A stretch of DNA of 64,000 nucleotides, taken from the NCBI GenBank assembly GCA_963695985.1, contig CAVOIC010000010.1, positions 116,226 through 180,225 of the forward strand, given 5' to 3'. Each line of letters opens with the position of its first letter. Positions within the stretch are counted from its first letter, which is position 1. Shown here piece after piece: positions 8,782-17,958 of the stretch. The notes beneath the pieces are model-generated. The model was not told the DNA's origin, made no database searches, and was given only the letters and a program-made list of their open reading frames with translations. This DNA is from DATBVX01 sp963695985. GTDB taxonomy: Bacteria; Pseudomonadota; Gammaproteobacteria; Steroidobacterales; Steroidobacteraceae. The position numbers were made by a program, and so were the translations under genes.

Positions 8782-11101
8782 TCAGGAGCCGAACAGGGCC
8801 TGCTCGGCAGTGGGCTCGAGCAGCTCGTTGAGCACCTCTTCTAGCGGCTGCGGCTTGCTGATCACGTAACCCTGGATATAGTCGATTCCGAGTTGCACCA
8901 GCCAGTCACGCACCTGCTCGGTTTCGACCTGTGCCGCGACCGTGTCCATGCGGCTGGCATTCGCCCACTGCGCAAGCGCTTCCACCAGGCGCTGCGCGCG
9001 CACGTCCTTCACCACGTCGCGCAGCAGCGTGCCATCCATCTTGATCGAGCTGGCGCCGTGCGCCTGCAGGCGGCCACAGGCGGCCCCACCCACGTTGTCG
9101 ATGACGATGCGTGCGCCGGCGCGCAGCATGCGCTTGGCGAAGCGCGCGACGTCCCGGCCATGGTTCGCGGCCGTGGTCTCGGCGATCTCGAACAGCCACT
9201 GCTCAGGCGGAAGGACTTCGCGCCGCAGCTGCTCGGCCATCCAATCGTGGAAGTCCGCCACCTCAAGGGAGCGGGGCGAAACGTTGAGCGAGAGCTCGAT
9301 CGGGCGCTTGCCGAGGCGCTTGGCCCTGGCGGCGAGCGCGCTCAGCGCCGTGCTCATCACCCAGCGGTCAAGCTCTGTCAGGGCGTCGCGGTCGGATCCC
9401 GTGGACAGGAACTCGAGCGGCGCAATCAATTTGCCCTGCTCGTCGATGATGCGCGGCAGCAGCTCGAGTCGGACGGGGCGTTTCGGATCGCGCACCGGGC
9501 GCATCGGCTGGGCAAAAAGCTTCAGCCGGTTATCGCGCAGCGCCTCGCGCAGGCGAACCGGTACCAAGAGCCGTGAGGACTCCTGCGCTGCAGGAGCGGC
9601 GACAGTTGCCGCAGATCGCGAGGCAGGAGTGGCGGCAGCGGCAGCTGGCGCCGGCGGTTGCGCCGCTGCCCGCGCCGCGACGAGGGCGTAGCGCAGACCC
9701 GCAGCAGTCGGCGTGACCGCGGCGACGCCACTTCTCAGCTCCACTGGGGAGTCTGTGGTCCGCTTCGAAGGACTCTGTTTGCGCGCGGCTTCACGGACAC
9801 GCTCAGCGATCTCTTCGGCCTCCTCCGCGTCCTGACGTGGCAGCAGGCAGGCAAAGTGACCGCCGTCGATGCGGGCGCTGATGGCCTCTTCGGGTAGCTG
9901 GGGCGGCCGCAGAAGCTTGGCAACGTGGCGGATCAGCCGATCCGCTTCCGGTCCGCCGCGCTCGCGGTTATAGGCACTGAGCCCGACGACATCGAAGAAG
10001 ATCACGCTGGCCGACGTGTTGGAGCTGGCAGCGGGAGATAGCACGCGCGCGGCACGTTCCAGGCCGGCAGCCGAGCGCAGGTTGGTCATCGGATCGTAGT
10101 CGCGCTCGATGAGAGTCGGGATCAGGGGGCCGATGCGCTCCAGGAGCTGCTCCTCGGTGTCACCGAACTCGGAGGCGAACGGCGAGCGCAGCAGCGCGAC
10201 GTAGCCGATCGGCTGGTCCGGTCGCTGCGGAGATGGGCGTCGCGATGACGTGATAAGAGAGCGGGCCGGATTGCGCGCGCGACGACGACTCCGGCTGTGG
10301 CTCGGGCTCAAGGGCGCCGAACGAATCGGCGTCCGTATCCTCGTCCGGATCCTGCTTGAAAGGCCTGCTGCTGAGAAAAGTGCGCCGTTCGAGCTGCACC
10401 CACGACAATACCTGCCGATGCGCACGACGCAGGGCGTCCTTTGCATTCTCGGTGCTCCAACCCGGCGACTCGACGATGAGGCGGATCGAGCTGTCGGGCA
10501 CGACGACTGCGCCGAGAGCCGCGTCGGTCCGCGACACGATGGCGGCGAGGAGCTCCCGCAGGGGTTCGGTACTGGTCGCAGAATTGATGAGAGGCAGCGC
10601 CTTGTGGGCCAGCCACTCGAAGTGCTGCAGTCGTGTGGCGGTCTGGTCCTGGTTGCTGTTCGGAATCCGACGCAGCGTGGCAATCTCGCGCGCGATGCAT
10701 TGCAGTACCGGCTGCAGGGTCTTCTCGACTTCGCCGATGGTGGCGGCTGGGGTGCGGCCCGGCGGCGGCTTGCAGGTGACGCCCAGGATGCCGAGAGGTG
10801 CGTCACGCTCGTCGCGCAGCCACAGCAGGTAGGCAGGCGTCGAATCGTTCAGTAGCCGCTCCGAGCCGCTGCGGCGGCTCTTATCGGGATCCGCGGCCTC
10901 CTGCACCAGTGCACGCACCTGGCCCGAGAGAGTGCTCTCGACGTCGGCGTCCTTCTGCTGCCAGACCATCTTGCCGCTCGCGTCATAGAAGACGACGCCC
11001 CGTGCGCGCGGATACAGGAGCTGTACCAGCCGCGCGTAGGGCTCGAAGAACGCGGCCTTTGCAGGTCCGCGCAGGGCAGAGAACGGGTCAGTATTGGCCA
11101 T
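8782..11101 (-). CDS. Degenerate GGDEF-EAL protein, interrupted by one frameshift
   Basis: One long gene is split into two frames. The 5' part (11101 to about 10215) encodes a GAF-like sensory region; the 3' part (about 10235 to 8782) encodes GGDEF and EAL domains. Continuity of sequence across 10210-10240 (...HVIATPISA then QPIGYVALLRSP...) shows a one-base frameshift, equivalent to one extra base. In the GGDEF domain the active motif reads DGGHF. In the EAL domain the first motif is retained as ELL, but the DDFG motif is IDNVG and the AEGVE motif is AAQVE. Both domains are therefore probably catalytically dead, suggesting a c-di-GMP receptor or scaffold like LapD/FimX. Whether the frameshift is real or a sequence error cannot be told here. 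Confidence 0.75.
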
Positions 11102-11290
11102 TGAGGGCGTAGCATCGACGGGACGGCGATTGAACAGATTGACGGTATTCACAGCGTTGTCGGCTCGCAGGAACGCCAAGACCGCTGGCGGTCGGAATTG
11201 GGCAAATCTGCGATGGCCGTCACCCGGCGCTGGCGGTGGGGCTATACGGCGCCAGATTATGTCTGCTCGTCGGGGCCCGGGAGCGGCGCC

Positions 11291-12601
11291 TTATGATGCC
11301 TGGCCCTTGAGCAGATCGTGCAGGGTCTTCCCCTTGAAGCGTTCATGGATGGCGGCGTCGATCTCGGCTGCCAGCTCGTCGGCCAGGCGCGTGCCGCGCA
11401 CGTGAACGCGCGGCTCCCCGCCGTGATGGCGGCGCGCGGCGTCGGCAATCCCAGCGAGCGTGATTTCGCTGGTGTCACGGCCGGGCATCCAGGTTTCCTC
11501 TTCGGTCGCGACCAGCAGACCCGCACTTTCCAGCGAGTGAATGACGACGGCGAGCGTCGCGCTGGGAACGTCGAAACGCAGCGCCAGCGCATTGGTCGTC
11601 CAGCGTTGCTTGCCGGTACGGTAGTCCTGCCCGACCAGGGTCATTATGTTGAGCGCCAGGCGCTCGGCGAGCGCGCTGGTGAGCCGGATGTCGACCTGGC
11701 CGGTGCGCAGATACTGCGGGTTCTGCACATAGAAGGAGATCTGCGCGCCAATCAGCACGATCAGCCACGCGATGTAGATCCAGATGAGCGCCGTGAGGAA
11801 GATCGCGAAGCCGGCGTAGACGACGGTCAGCCGCAGCGCGTAGCGGACGAACGCGGCGAAGGCTGCGCCGACGAGCACCCACAGAATGCCGGCCGTGAGC
11901 CCGCCGACGAGCGCGGGCAGCGCGCGTACGCGCGTGTTCGGGATGAAGGAATACATGAAGGCGAATAGCGCCGTGACCAGCACGTACGGCGCAATCCGGC
12001 CCCCGACATAGATCAGTGTGCCGAAGGGTTCGAAGGAAGTGAGCCAGCGCACGAAGGTGGTGCTGCCGAGAGTCGCGGTGAGACCGAAGGCGGCCACCGT
12101 CAGGATCGGCCCAACGATCATGAGGCTCAGGTACTCGCTGATGCGGCGTGCCCAACTGCGCGGCCGTTCCACGCGCCAGACGAAGTTCAGGCTCTCCTCG
12201 ACCTTCTGAATCGTCGAGATCACCGTATAGATGAGAAAGGCCAGGCCGAGCGAGCCGAGAACGCCGCTCTGGATCCGGTCGACGAAGGCCATGACGCGTG
12301 CGGTGAGTTCGGCCGCGTGCTCGCCGACCGGCCGGAAGAACTCATAGACGAGCGGCTCGAGGTCGCGATGGATGCCCATGCCCTTCAATACGGAAAAGGC
12401 AAAGGCGAGCAGCGGCACGATGGCGAGCAGCATCGTGTACACGAGGCTCATCGCGCGCAGGTTCAGATCGCCCTTCCACAGATCGCGGATCAGCGCGTAC
12501 GGATAGCGCAACAGCCGCAACGCAGGTGCCCAGGCTTGCTCGGCCGGCAGTCCTGTCGGTTCGAACAGCACTCGCTCGATGCGTTGCTGCACGTGAAACA
12601 T
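11291..12601 (-). CDS. yihY: YihY/virulence factor BrkB family membrane protein with C-terminal extension
   Basis: A 436-residue inner-membrane protein of the YihY/BrkB family (UPF0761; once called ribonuclease BN, a name now rejected). Six hydrophobic segments cover about residues 30-300, with family sequences such as MSLVYTMLLAIVPLLAF, QKVEESLNFVWRV and IFLTALIWIYIAWLIVLIGAQISF. The last 130 residues are soluble and look like a winged-helix region (TNALALRFDVPSATLAVVIHSLE), an extension common in long members of the family. The start at 12601 was chosen because the protein begins close to the first conserved helix. Function unknown. Confidence 0.88.
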   Translation of the reverse strand: MFHVQQRIERVLFEPTGLPAEQAWAPALRLLRYPYALIRDLWKGDLNLRAMSLVYTMLLAIVPLLAFAFSVLKGMGIHRDLEPLVYEFFRPVGEHAAELTARVMAFVDRIQSGVLGSLGLAFLIYTVISTIQKVEESLNFVWRVERPRSWARRISEYLSLMIVGPILTVAAFGLTATLGSTTFVRWLTSFEPFGTLIYVGGRIAPYVLVTALFAFMYSFIPNTRVRALPALVGGLTAGILWVLVGAAFAAFVRYALRLTVVYAGFAIFLTALIWIYIAWLIVLIGAQISFYVQNPQYLRTGQVDIRLTSALAERLALNIMTLVGQDYRTGKQRWTTNALALRFDVPSATLAVVIHSLESAGLLVATEEETWMPGRDTSEITLAGIADAARRHHGGEPRVHVRGTRLADELAAEIDAAIHERFKGKTLHDLLKGQAS

Positions 12602-12709
12602 TGCGCGAGCCTTGCATGGCGGCGTGGCGGCTGGCAAGCACCGGACCGTGCCGCTGGACCGGCGCAGTCGTCAGTTATTACCCCACGGCCGTCCGCGAAT
12701 GCGTGAAAC

Positions 12710-13597
12710 TCAGGTCGTCAGGCGCTCGAGCGCCTCGCGGTACTTTTCGCTGGTCTTGCTGATGATCTCCGGCGGCAGATGCGGACCCGGGGCGCGCTTG
12801 TTCCAGTCGAGAGTCTCGAGGTAGTCGCGTACGAATTGCTTGTCGAAGCTCGGCGGGCTTGAGCCCGGGTTCCAGGTATCGGCCGGCCAGAAGCGCGACG
12901 AATCCGGCGTCAGCACCTCATCGATGAGCACCAGCTTTCCAGCGGCATCGGTTCCGAACTCGAACTTGGTGTCGGCGATGATGATGCCGCGCGCCGCAGC
13001 GTGATCGACGGCAAAGCGGTAGAGCGCGATCGCTGTCGAACGCACCTGCTCGGCGCGCTCCCGCCCCACCAGCTGCGCCACGGCGTCGAACCCGATGTTC
13101 TCATCGTGCTGCCCTGAAGGGGCTTTGGTGGCGGGTGTAAAGAGGGGCTCCGGCAGCCGATCCGCAAGGCGCAGGCCCTTGGGCAGCGCGATTCCGCAGA
13201 CGGCACCGTCACGCTGATAGTCCTTCCAGCCCGAGCCGATCAGGTAGCCGCGCACCACCGCCTCGAGCGGCAGCGGTTGCAGTCGTCGCACCACGACGCT
13301 GCGATCGCGCAGCACTTCCAGCGTGCCGGCGTCCCGAATGATCTCCTCGAGCGGCAACTTCACGAGCTGGTTGGGCACGATGTGCGTTGTGTGCGCAAAC
13401 CAGAAATTGGAAATCTGGGTGAGCACGCGGCCCTTGTCCGGAATAGGATCGGGCAACACGACGTCGAAGGCCGACAGACGATCGGTCGTGACGATCAGCA
13501 TGCGCTCGGCGTCGATGGCGTAGATATCGCGCACCTTGCCGCGATGGATGAGGGGCAACTCCCGGACGTTGGAATGAAAGACGGTCGCGGCAGACAT
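12710..13597 (-). CDS. purC: Phosphoribosylaminoimidazole-succinocarboxamide synthase
   Basis: A 295-residue SAICAR synthetase that joins aspartate to CAIR in purine synthesis. Motifs include HRGKVRDIYAI near residue 18, TTDRLSAFDVVLPDPIPDKG near 37, RGYLIGSGWKDYQ, and IIADTKFEFG followed by LIDEVLTPDSSRFW. The length matches the longer, yeast-like type rather than the 237-residue E. coli type. The start at 13597 fits the family; the frame is open further upstream. It stands alone, 7 kb from purEK, and starts about 100 bases from the divergent djlA. Confidence 0.96.
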   Translation of the reverse strand: MSAATVFHSNVRELPLIHRGKVRDIYAIDAERMLIVTTDRLSAFDVVLPDPIPDKGRVLTQISNFWFAHTTHIVPNQLVKLPLEEIIRDAGTLEVLRDRSVVVRRLQPLPLEAVVRGYLIGSGWKDYQRDGAVCGIALPKGLRLADRLPEPLFTPATKAPSGQHDENIGFDAVAQLVGRERAEQVRSTAIALYRFAVDHAAARGIIIADTKFEFGTDAAGKLVLIDEVLTPDSSRFWPADTWNPGSSPPSFDKQFVRDYLETLDWNKRAPGPHLPPEIISKTSEKYREALERLTT

Positions 13598-13696
13598 GAG
13601 GAGCGAGGCGCTGGAGATGGTGGCTGGTAGGATAGCCGCCCTGTGGGGCGAGGCGCGCATGGTGCCGCCCGCCCGAGGCACGGTCAAGAAATCTGC

Positions 13697-14485
13697 ATGC
13701 AGTGGAAAGGAAAACTCATCGGCGGTCTGATCGGCGCGGTGGTCGGTGCCGGGCCGATCGGCGCTCTGCTCGGGGTGCTGCTCGGTCATCAGTACGACCG
13801 CAACGCCGGGAATGATGAGGATGCGGCAGGCGAGGGCGATCCACGCATCGTCAGTGCGGTCTTTTTCCGCAGCACGTTTGCCGTCATGGGGTGCATCGCC
13901 AAGGCGGACGGGCGCGTTTCAGAGCGCGAGATCAGCGCCGCGCGCGGCGTGATGCAGCACCTGTGCCTGTCCGCGGAGCAGGTGCAAGCGGCGATCCGTT
14001 TCTTCACCGAGGGCAAGGCGCCGGGTTTTGGGCTGGAGCGAACCATGCGCGAGCTGCGCGCGGTATGCGGCCGACGCCAGGACTTGCTGCGCTATTTCAT
14101 TGAGATCCAGCTGAGCGCGGCGCTCGATGGCAGCGACCTGCAGGGACCGGCGCGGCCGATCCTGCAGAACGTAGCCCGCTGGCTTGGAATCTCGGGCTTC
14201 GAGATGGCCCACCTCGAAGCGCTCCTGCGGCTGCAGCGCGGGCAGCGGCCCGGCGCGGCGCCATCACGCGACACACTTGGCGAGGCTTACGAAGTGCTGC
14301 AGGTGGCGGCGACAGCCAGCGACGCGGAGGTGGTCAAAGCCTACCGGCGCCAGATGAGCCGCAATCATCCGGACAAGCTGGTCGCGAATGGCCTGCCCGA
14401 ATCGATGCAGGAGCTCGCCAAGCAAAAAACGCAGCGCATTCGCGAGGCCTATGAGACGATTCGCGCCCATCGCCATATGACGTAG
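13697..14485 (+). CDS. djlA: DjlA-like membrane-anchored J-domain co-chaperone
   Basis: A 262-residue protein with DjlA architecture. An N-terminal single membrane segment is rich in glycine (GGLIGAVVGAGPIGALLGVLLG; Gly-zipper type, thought to drive dimerisation). A TerB-like helical domain follows (about residues 50-170, with KADGRVSEREI). The protein ends in a J domain with the HPD motif (NHPDK) that stimulates DnaK. The start at 13697 gives MQWKGKLIGG, the usual DjlA beginning. It is divergent from purC and 13 bases upstream of rpe. Confidence 0.93.
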   Translation: MQWKGKLIGGLIGAVVGAGPIGALLGVLLGHQYDRNAGNDEDAAGEGDPRIVSAVFFRSTFAVMGCIAKADGRVSEREISAARGVMQHLCLSAEQVQAAIRFFTEGKAPGFGLERTMRELRAVCGRRQDLLRYFIEIQLSAALDGSDLQGPARPILQNVARWLGISGFEMAHLEALLRLQRGQRPGAAPSRDTLGEAYEVLQVAATASDAEVVKAYRRQMSRNHPDKLVANGLPESMQELAKQKTQRIREAYETIRAHRHMT

Positions 14486-14498
14486 TGCTTCACGACTC

Positions 14499-15185
14499 AT
14501 GCCTGGCACTGACCTGATCGCGGCGTCCATCCTCTCGGCCGACTTCGCGCGCCTCGGTGAGGAGGTCGAGCACGTGCTCGCCGCCGGCGCGGACCTGATC
14601 CACTTCGACGTGATGGACAACCACTACGTACCGAACCTGACCATCGGTCCGCTGGTGTGCGCGGCGCTGCGCAAGCATGGCGTCAAGGCGCCGATCGACG
14701 TGCATCTCATGATCGAGCCGGTGGACCGCATCATCCCCGATTTCGCGCGCGCCGGGGCCACTTACATCACCTTCCACCCCGAGGCCAGCGAGCACGTCGA
14801 TCGCACCATTGGGCTGATCCGCGAAAATGGCGCGAAGCCCGGGCTGGTGTTCAACCCCGCCACTCCCCTCGACTGGCTGGATTACACGCTCGAGAAGATC
14901 GACATGGTTCTGCTGATGTCGGTGAATCCCGGCTTTGCCGGACAGAAGTTCATCGCTTCCGTCCTGCCCAAACTCGAGCAGGCACGGGCACGGATCAAGG
15001 CGAGTGACCGTGACGTGCGCCTGGAGATCGACGGGGGAGTGAAGGGCGACAATATCGGCGCCATCGCGCGCGCCGGGGCCGACACGTTCGTCGCCGGGTC
15101 GGCCATCTTTGAGAGCCGGGATTACGCCGCCACCATCCGCGAGATGAGAACGGAAATTACCCGAGGCCGGGCGGGCGGGCGCTAG
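14499..15185 (+). CDS. rpe: Ribulose-phosphate 3-epimerase
   Basis: A 228-residue TIM-barrel epimerase interconverting ribulose-5-phosphate and xylulose-5-phosphate in the pentose phosphate pathway. Motifs: IAASILSADFARLG near residue 7, HFDVMDNHYVPNLTIGP near 35, DVHLMIEPVD near 67, SVNPGFAGQKFI near 140, and LEIDGGV plus AGADTFVAGSAIF near the end. Length is normal. Its 3' 170 bases occur again, decayed, at about 16113-16290, with modA in between. rpiA, the other pentose-phosphate enzyme here, is 12 kb away. Confidence 0.96.
   Translation: MPGTDLIAASILSADFARLGEEVEHVLAAGADLIHFDVMDNHYVPNLTIGPLVCAALRKHGVKAPIDVHLMIEPVDRIIPDFARAGATYITFHPEASEHVDRTIGLIRENGAKPGLVFNPATPLDWLDYTLEKIDMVLLMSVNPGFAGQKFIASVLPKLEQARARIKASDRDVRLEIDGGVKGDNIGAIARAGADTFVAGSAIFESRDYAATIREMRTEITRGRAGGR
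15008..15184 (+). repeat. Direct repeat, intact copy (3' end of rpe)
   Basis: The last ~175 bases of rpe, up to the stop codon, are repeated at 16113-16290 in the same orientation. By eye the identity is roughly 85 percent. The pair brackets modA and its operator. Confidence 0.85.
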
Positions 15186-15219
15186 TCCTTGAAGGTGAAC
15201 TGCGAGCGCGAACCCCGCG

Positions 15220-15993
15220 TCAAGGCAGGGTGATGAATCCGTAGTGCTGAAAGATGCCGCGCGCGGTGGGTCCGCGGAGATATTCAGTGAAGCCTTGCGC
15301 GCCCGGCTTCGCAGCGGCAGTCGTTGCAACAGGGTAGGTGATCGGCGGGTGAGAGCTCGCCGGGAAGAGATCCACGATCCGGACGTTCTTGTCCACCTTC
15401 GCATCAGTCTCGTAAACGATGCCGAGAGGGGCCTCACCGCGTGCGACGAATGCGAGCGCCGAGCGCACGTTGTCGGCGCGCACAATCCGATCGGCGACGT
15501 CGTTCCACACCCCGAGCGTCATCAAAGCGGACTTCGCGTAGCGGCCGACGGGAACGTAGTCCGGATCGCCGGTCGCGAGCCGGCCCTTACCGAGCGCGGT
15601 GGCGAGTGGAAAGTTCGGCGCGATCTTGAGGTCGAGCGTACTGCCGGCGGGCGCTACCAGTGCGAGCCGATTGCTGAGGACATCGGCTCGCGTGCTGCGT
15701 TTGATAAGAGACCGGGCGTCGAGGTAATCCATCCATTCGAGGTCGGCGGAGAAGAAGACGTCCGCGCGTGCCCCGGCTTCGATCTGCCGCGCGAGGATGG
15801 CGCTCGACGCGAAGGAGAACTTGACCGCCTGACCGGTCTCCTTCGTGTACGCCGCGCCGATGTCCTGCAGCACGTTCGTGAGCGAGGCGGCGGCGAACAC
15901 CAGTAGTTCAGGCTTCGCGGGCTCCACGGCGCGCGTCGCGAAGGAGAGCACGATGAGACCTGCGAGCAGCAAGCGGCGCGAGAGTCGATGCAT
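15220..15993 (-). CDS. modA: Molybdate ABC transporter substrate-binding protein, orphan
   Basis: A 257-residue periplasmic molybdate/tungstate-binding protein of the ModA family. It has a signal peptide (residues 1-22, MHRLSRRLLLAGLIVLSFATRA), the family start LLVFAAASLTNVLQDI, SFASSAILARQIEAGARADVFFSAD near 60, and YVPVGRYAKSALMTLG in the middle. The upstream palindrome at 16003 indicates control by a ModE-type regulator. No modB or modC follows: downstream it meets rpe tail to tail, so the permease and ATPase must be elsewhere or absent. The gene lies between the two copies of the rpe 3' end, suggesting it arrived by integration at rpe. Confidence 0.93.
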   Translation of the reverse strand: MHRLSRRLLLAGLIVLSFATRAVEPAKPELLVFAAASLTNVLQDIGAAYTKETGQAVKFSFASSAILARQIEAGARADVFFSADLEWMDYLDARSLIKRSTRADVLSNRLALVAPAGSTLDLKIAPNFPLATALGKGRLATGDPDYVPVGRYAKSALMTLGVWNDVADRIVRADNVRSALAFVARGEAPLGIVYETDAKVDKNVRIVDLFPASSHPPITYPVATTAAAKPGAQGFTEYLRGPTARGIFQHYGFITLP

Positions 15994-16002
15994 CGGAATA
16001 TC

Positions 16003-16028
16003 TCGTTATATACGGCTGTATATAACGA
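16003..16028 (-). promoter_or_regulatory. ModE-like operator (Mo-box) upstream of modA
   Basis: A perfect inverted repeat with 10-bp arms, TCGTTATATA-N6-TATATAACGA, ends about 10 bases before the modA ATG. It matches the known ModE (Mo-box) pattern of AT-rich arms with a 6-base centre. ModE bound to molybdate would block modA transcription. No modE gene is in the window. Confidence 0.85.
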
Positions 16029-16112
16029 TACAGGGTACTGAGCATGATGAGAAGCACGCGTTTAGCCGACCAGGGCCGATGCTAGGTGCGGGCGGCGAGT
16101 CGCCGCGAGCGG

Positions 16113-16290
16113 CAGGGATGTGCGCCTGGAGATCGATGGAGGAGTGAAGGTGACAATATCGGCGCCATTGCGCGCGCCGGGCGACACGTTCGTTGCCGGC
16201 TCAGCCATCTTCGAGAGCCGGGATCACGCGGCAGCGATCCGGGAAATGAGGATGGAAATCGCCCGAGACGGGACGGGCGGGGAGTCGCTA
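16113..16290 (+). pseudogene. Decayed duplicate of the rpe 3' end
   Basis: Sequence corresponding to the last ~57 codons of rpe (LEIDGGV...FVAGSAIFESRD...AAIREMR). One single-base and one two-base deletion relative to rpe cancel each other, so the frame is restored after a short garbled stretch. It has no 5' part and no start of its own. It sits between the modA operator and the 3' end of the Crp-like gene and marks the right border of the modA segment. Confidence 0.85.
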
Positions 16291-16294
16291 ACCG

Positions 16295-17074
16295 CTACTT
16301 GTCCGCCTCGTCTTCGTCCTCATCATCCCAGTCGTCATCGTCGTCCTCGTCATCGTCGTCAGCGTCAACCTGCGCCGCGGTCTTATCGTGCATCATCGGC
16401 TTGGTGGGCACGATCACCGGGCGGGTCTTCACTTTCGGCCGCGCGTTGTAGACCACGATCGTCTTGCCGGTAGCCTTGAGCAAGCCCTGATCTTCGAGCA
16501 CCTTCAGCACCCGACCCGCCATTTCGCGCGAGCAGCCAACCAGGCGGCTCAGCTCCTGGCGGCTGACCTTGATCTGCATACCCTCCGGGTGCGTCATCGC
16601 GTCCGGCTCGCCGCACAGGTCCATGATGGCGTGCGCCACCCGGCCGGTGACATCGACGAAAGCAAGGTCGCCGAGCTTGCGGTTGGTGCGATCGAGGCGC
16701 GTCGCGAGCTGCGTTGCGAGCTCGAAAATGAGCCCGGGACTTTCGGCGGCGATCTGCCGAAAGCGTGGATAGGTCATTTCCGCGAGCTCGCACTGCTGGC
16801 GCGTGCGCACCCAGGCGCTGCGGGTCGGCTGCTCGTAGAACAACCCCATTTCGCCGAAGAACTGTCCCTTGTTCAGGTAGGCGAGCACCATCTCGTTGCC
16901 ATCTTCGTCCTCGATCATCACTTCCACCGAGCCGCTGATGATGTAGTACAGGATGTCCGGCAGGTCGCCAGCGTGGATGACCACGGTCTTCGACGGCACC
17001 GTGCGGATGCGGCAGTAGCTCAGGAAGCGATTGATGGCCGGAATATCGCTGAGCGGTTTTGCTCCCTCTTCCAT
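16295..17074 (-). CDS. crp: Crp/Vfr/Clp-like transcription regulator with acidic C-terminal tail
   Basis: A 259-residue regulator of the Crp family. The N-terminal cyclic-nucleotide-binding domain includes YYIISGSVEVMIEDEDGNEMVLAYL and GQFFGEMGLF, then a long dimerisation helix. A winged HTH (about residues 170-215) contains QELSRLVGCSREMAGRVLKVLEDQGLL, the Crp recognition-helix type. It resembles Vfr of Pseudomonas and Clp of Xanthomonas, which respond to cAMP and c-di-GMP respectively; which ligand is used here cannot be decided from sequence. Unusual is a tail of about 23 almost purely Asp/Glu residues (about 237-259), absent from E. coli Crp. It is a single gene with its own upstream region. 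Confidence 0.88.
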   Translation of the reverse strand: MEEGAKPLSDIPAINRFLSYCRIRTVPSKTVVIHAGDLPDILYYIISGSVEVMIEDEDGNEMVLAYLNKGQFFGEMGLFYEQPTRSAWVRTRQQCELAEMTYPRFRQIAAESPGLIFELATQLATRLDRTNRKLGDLAFVDVTGRVAHAIMDLCGEPDAMTHPEGMQIKVSRQELSRLVGCSREMAGRVLKVLEDQGLLKATGKTIVVYNARPKVKTRPVIVPTKPMMHDKTAAQVDADDDDEDDDDDWDDEDEDEADK

Positions 17075-17160
17075 ACGATCTCCCCCGCGGTCGGGCCGCT
17101 TAGCCCGCGTTTGTATTACAGAAGGTACGGGACCGCAAGCGAAGCGGCGTTGCGGCCACG

Positions 17161-17802
17161 TCAGACCCAGTACGCTGTGCGTGTCATTACGCGCGCCGTG
17201 AGCTTCATCAGCAGCTTCACCGGTGCCGGCAGCTCGCGCGCCCCGGCTGCGCGCGCATTCTCGCCGTGGCGAGTCTCGTCGGCTCTCATCTGCGCCAGGA
17301 TCCTGCGGCTGCGCTCGTCGTTACGCGGCAGGCGCTGCAGGTGCTCGGCCAGATGGCCCTCGACCTGGCGCTCGGTCTCGGCGACGAAGCCGAGGCTCAC
17401 ACGATCGCCGAGCACACCGGCGAGCGCGCCGATCGCGAGCGAGCCCGCGTACCACAGCGGGTTGAGCACGCTCGGGTGACTGTCGAGCTCGCGCAGACGC
17501 TCCTCGCACCACGCGAGATGATCGCCTTCCTCCTGCGCGGCCTGGCGCAGACTTTCCCGCACCTGCGAGCCGCGCGCGGTGAGCGCCTGCCCCTGATACA
17601 AGGCCTGCGCGGCGACTTCGCCTGCGTGATTGACGCGCATGAGGCCGGCGGCATGGCGGCGCTCGGAGTCCTCGAGCGGCGGATCGAGCGGACGGCCGGC
17701 GGGATTGGGACGCGAGGCGGTCGTGGCAGACGCCAGGGTCTTCAGGGCTCGGTCGGCCTCGGCGAGGAGCAGGTCCAGTCCGGACAATGACTTACGTGGC
17801 AC
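17161..17802 (-). CDS. coq7: Coq7-type 3-demethoxyubiquinol 3-hydroxylase
   Basis: A 213-residue diiron carboxylate hydroxylase that adds the C6 hydroxyl in ubiquinone synthesis, replacing the flavin enzyme UbiF used by E. coli. The iron-binding motifs are present: NHAGEVAAQALYQGQ near residue 59, EEGDHLAW near 91, ETERQVEGHL near 143 and DETRHGE near 176. A hydrophobic hairpin (NPLWYAGSLAIGALAGVLGD) allows membrane association. Together with ubiH and ubiI at 32-35 kb, three ring hydroxylases of the pathway are in this window. Confidence 0.95.
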   Translation of the reverse strand: MPRKSLSGLDLLLAEADRALKTLASATTASRPNPAGRPLDPPLEDSERRHAAGLMRVNHAGEVAAQALYQGQALTARGSQVRESLRQAAQEEGDHLAWCEERLRELDSHPSVLNPLWYAGSLAIGALAGVLGDRVSLGFVAETERQVEGHLAEHLQRLPRNDERSRRILAQMRADETRHGENARAAGARELPAPVKLLMKLTARVMTRTAYWV

Positions 17803-17958
17803 GGACTCATTATATATGGAGCCGACCCCGGATCGGTGTGAATCGAGCTGAGCGCGGCCGTTTGCTTTGCAAAGCCGGTAGCCCTTCAGTAAACTTCCGG
17901 CCTTTTTCGCGGACCCTCAAAGTCGGTGGGGCGCGACTCACGGAGCTTGAATCAGGTC

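Noticed and set aside
15220..15993. A complete molybdate uptake operon
   Set aside because: No modB or modC follows; the downstream gene is rpe in the opposite direction.
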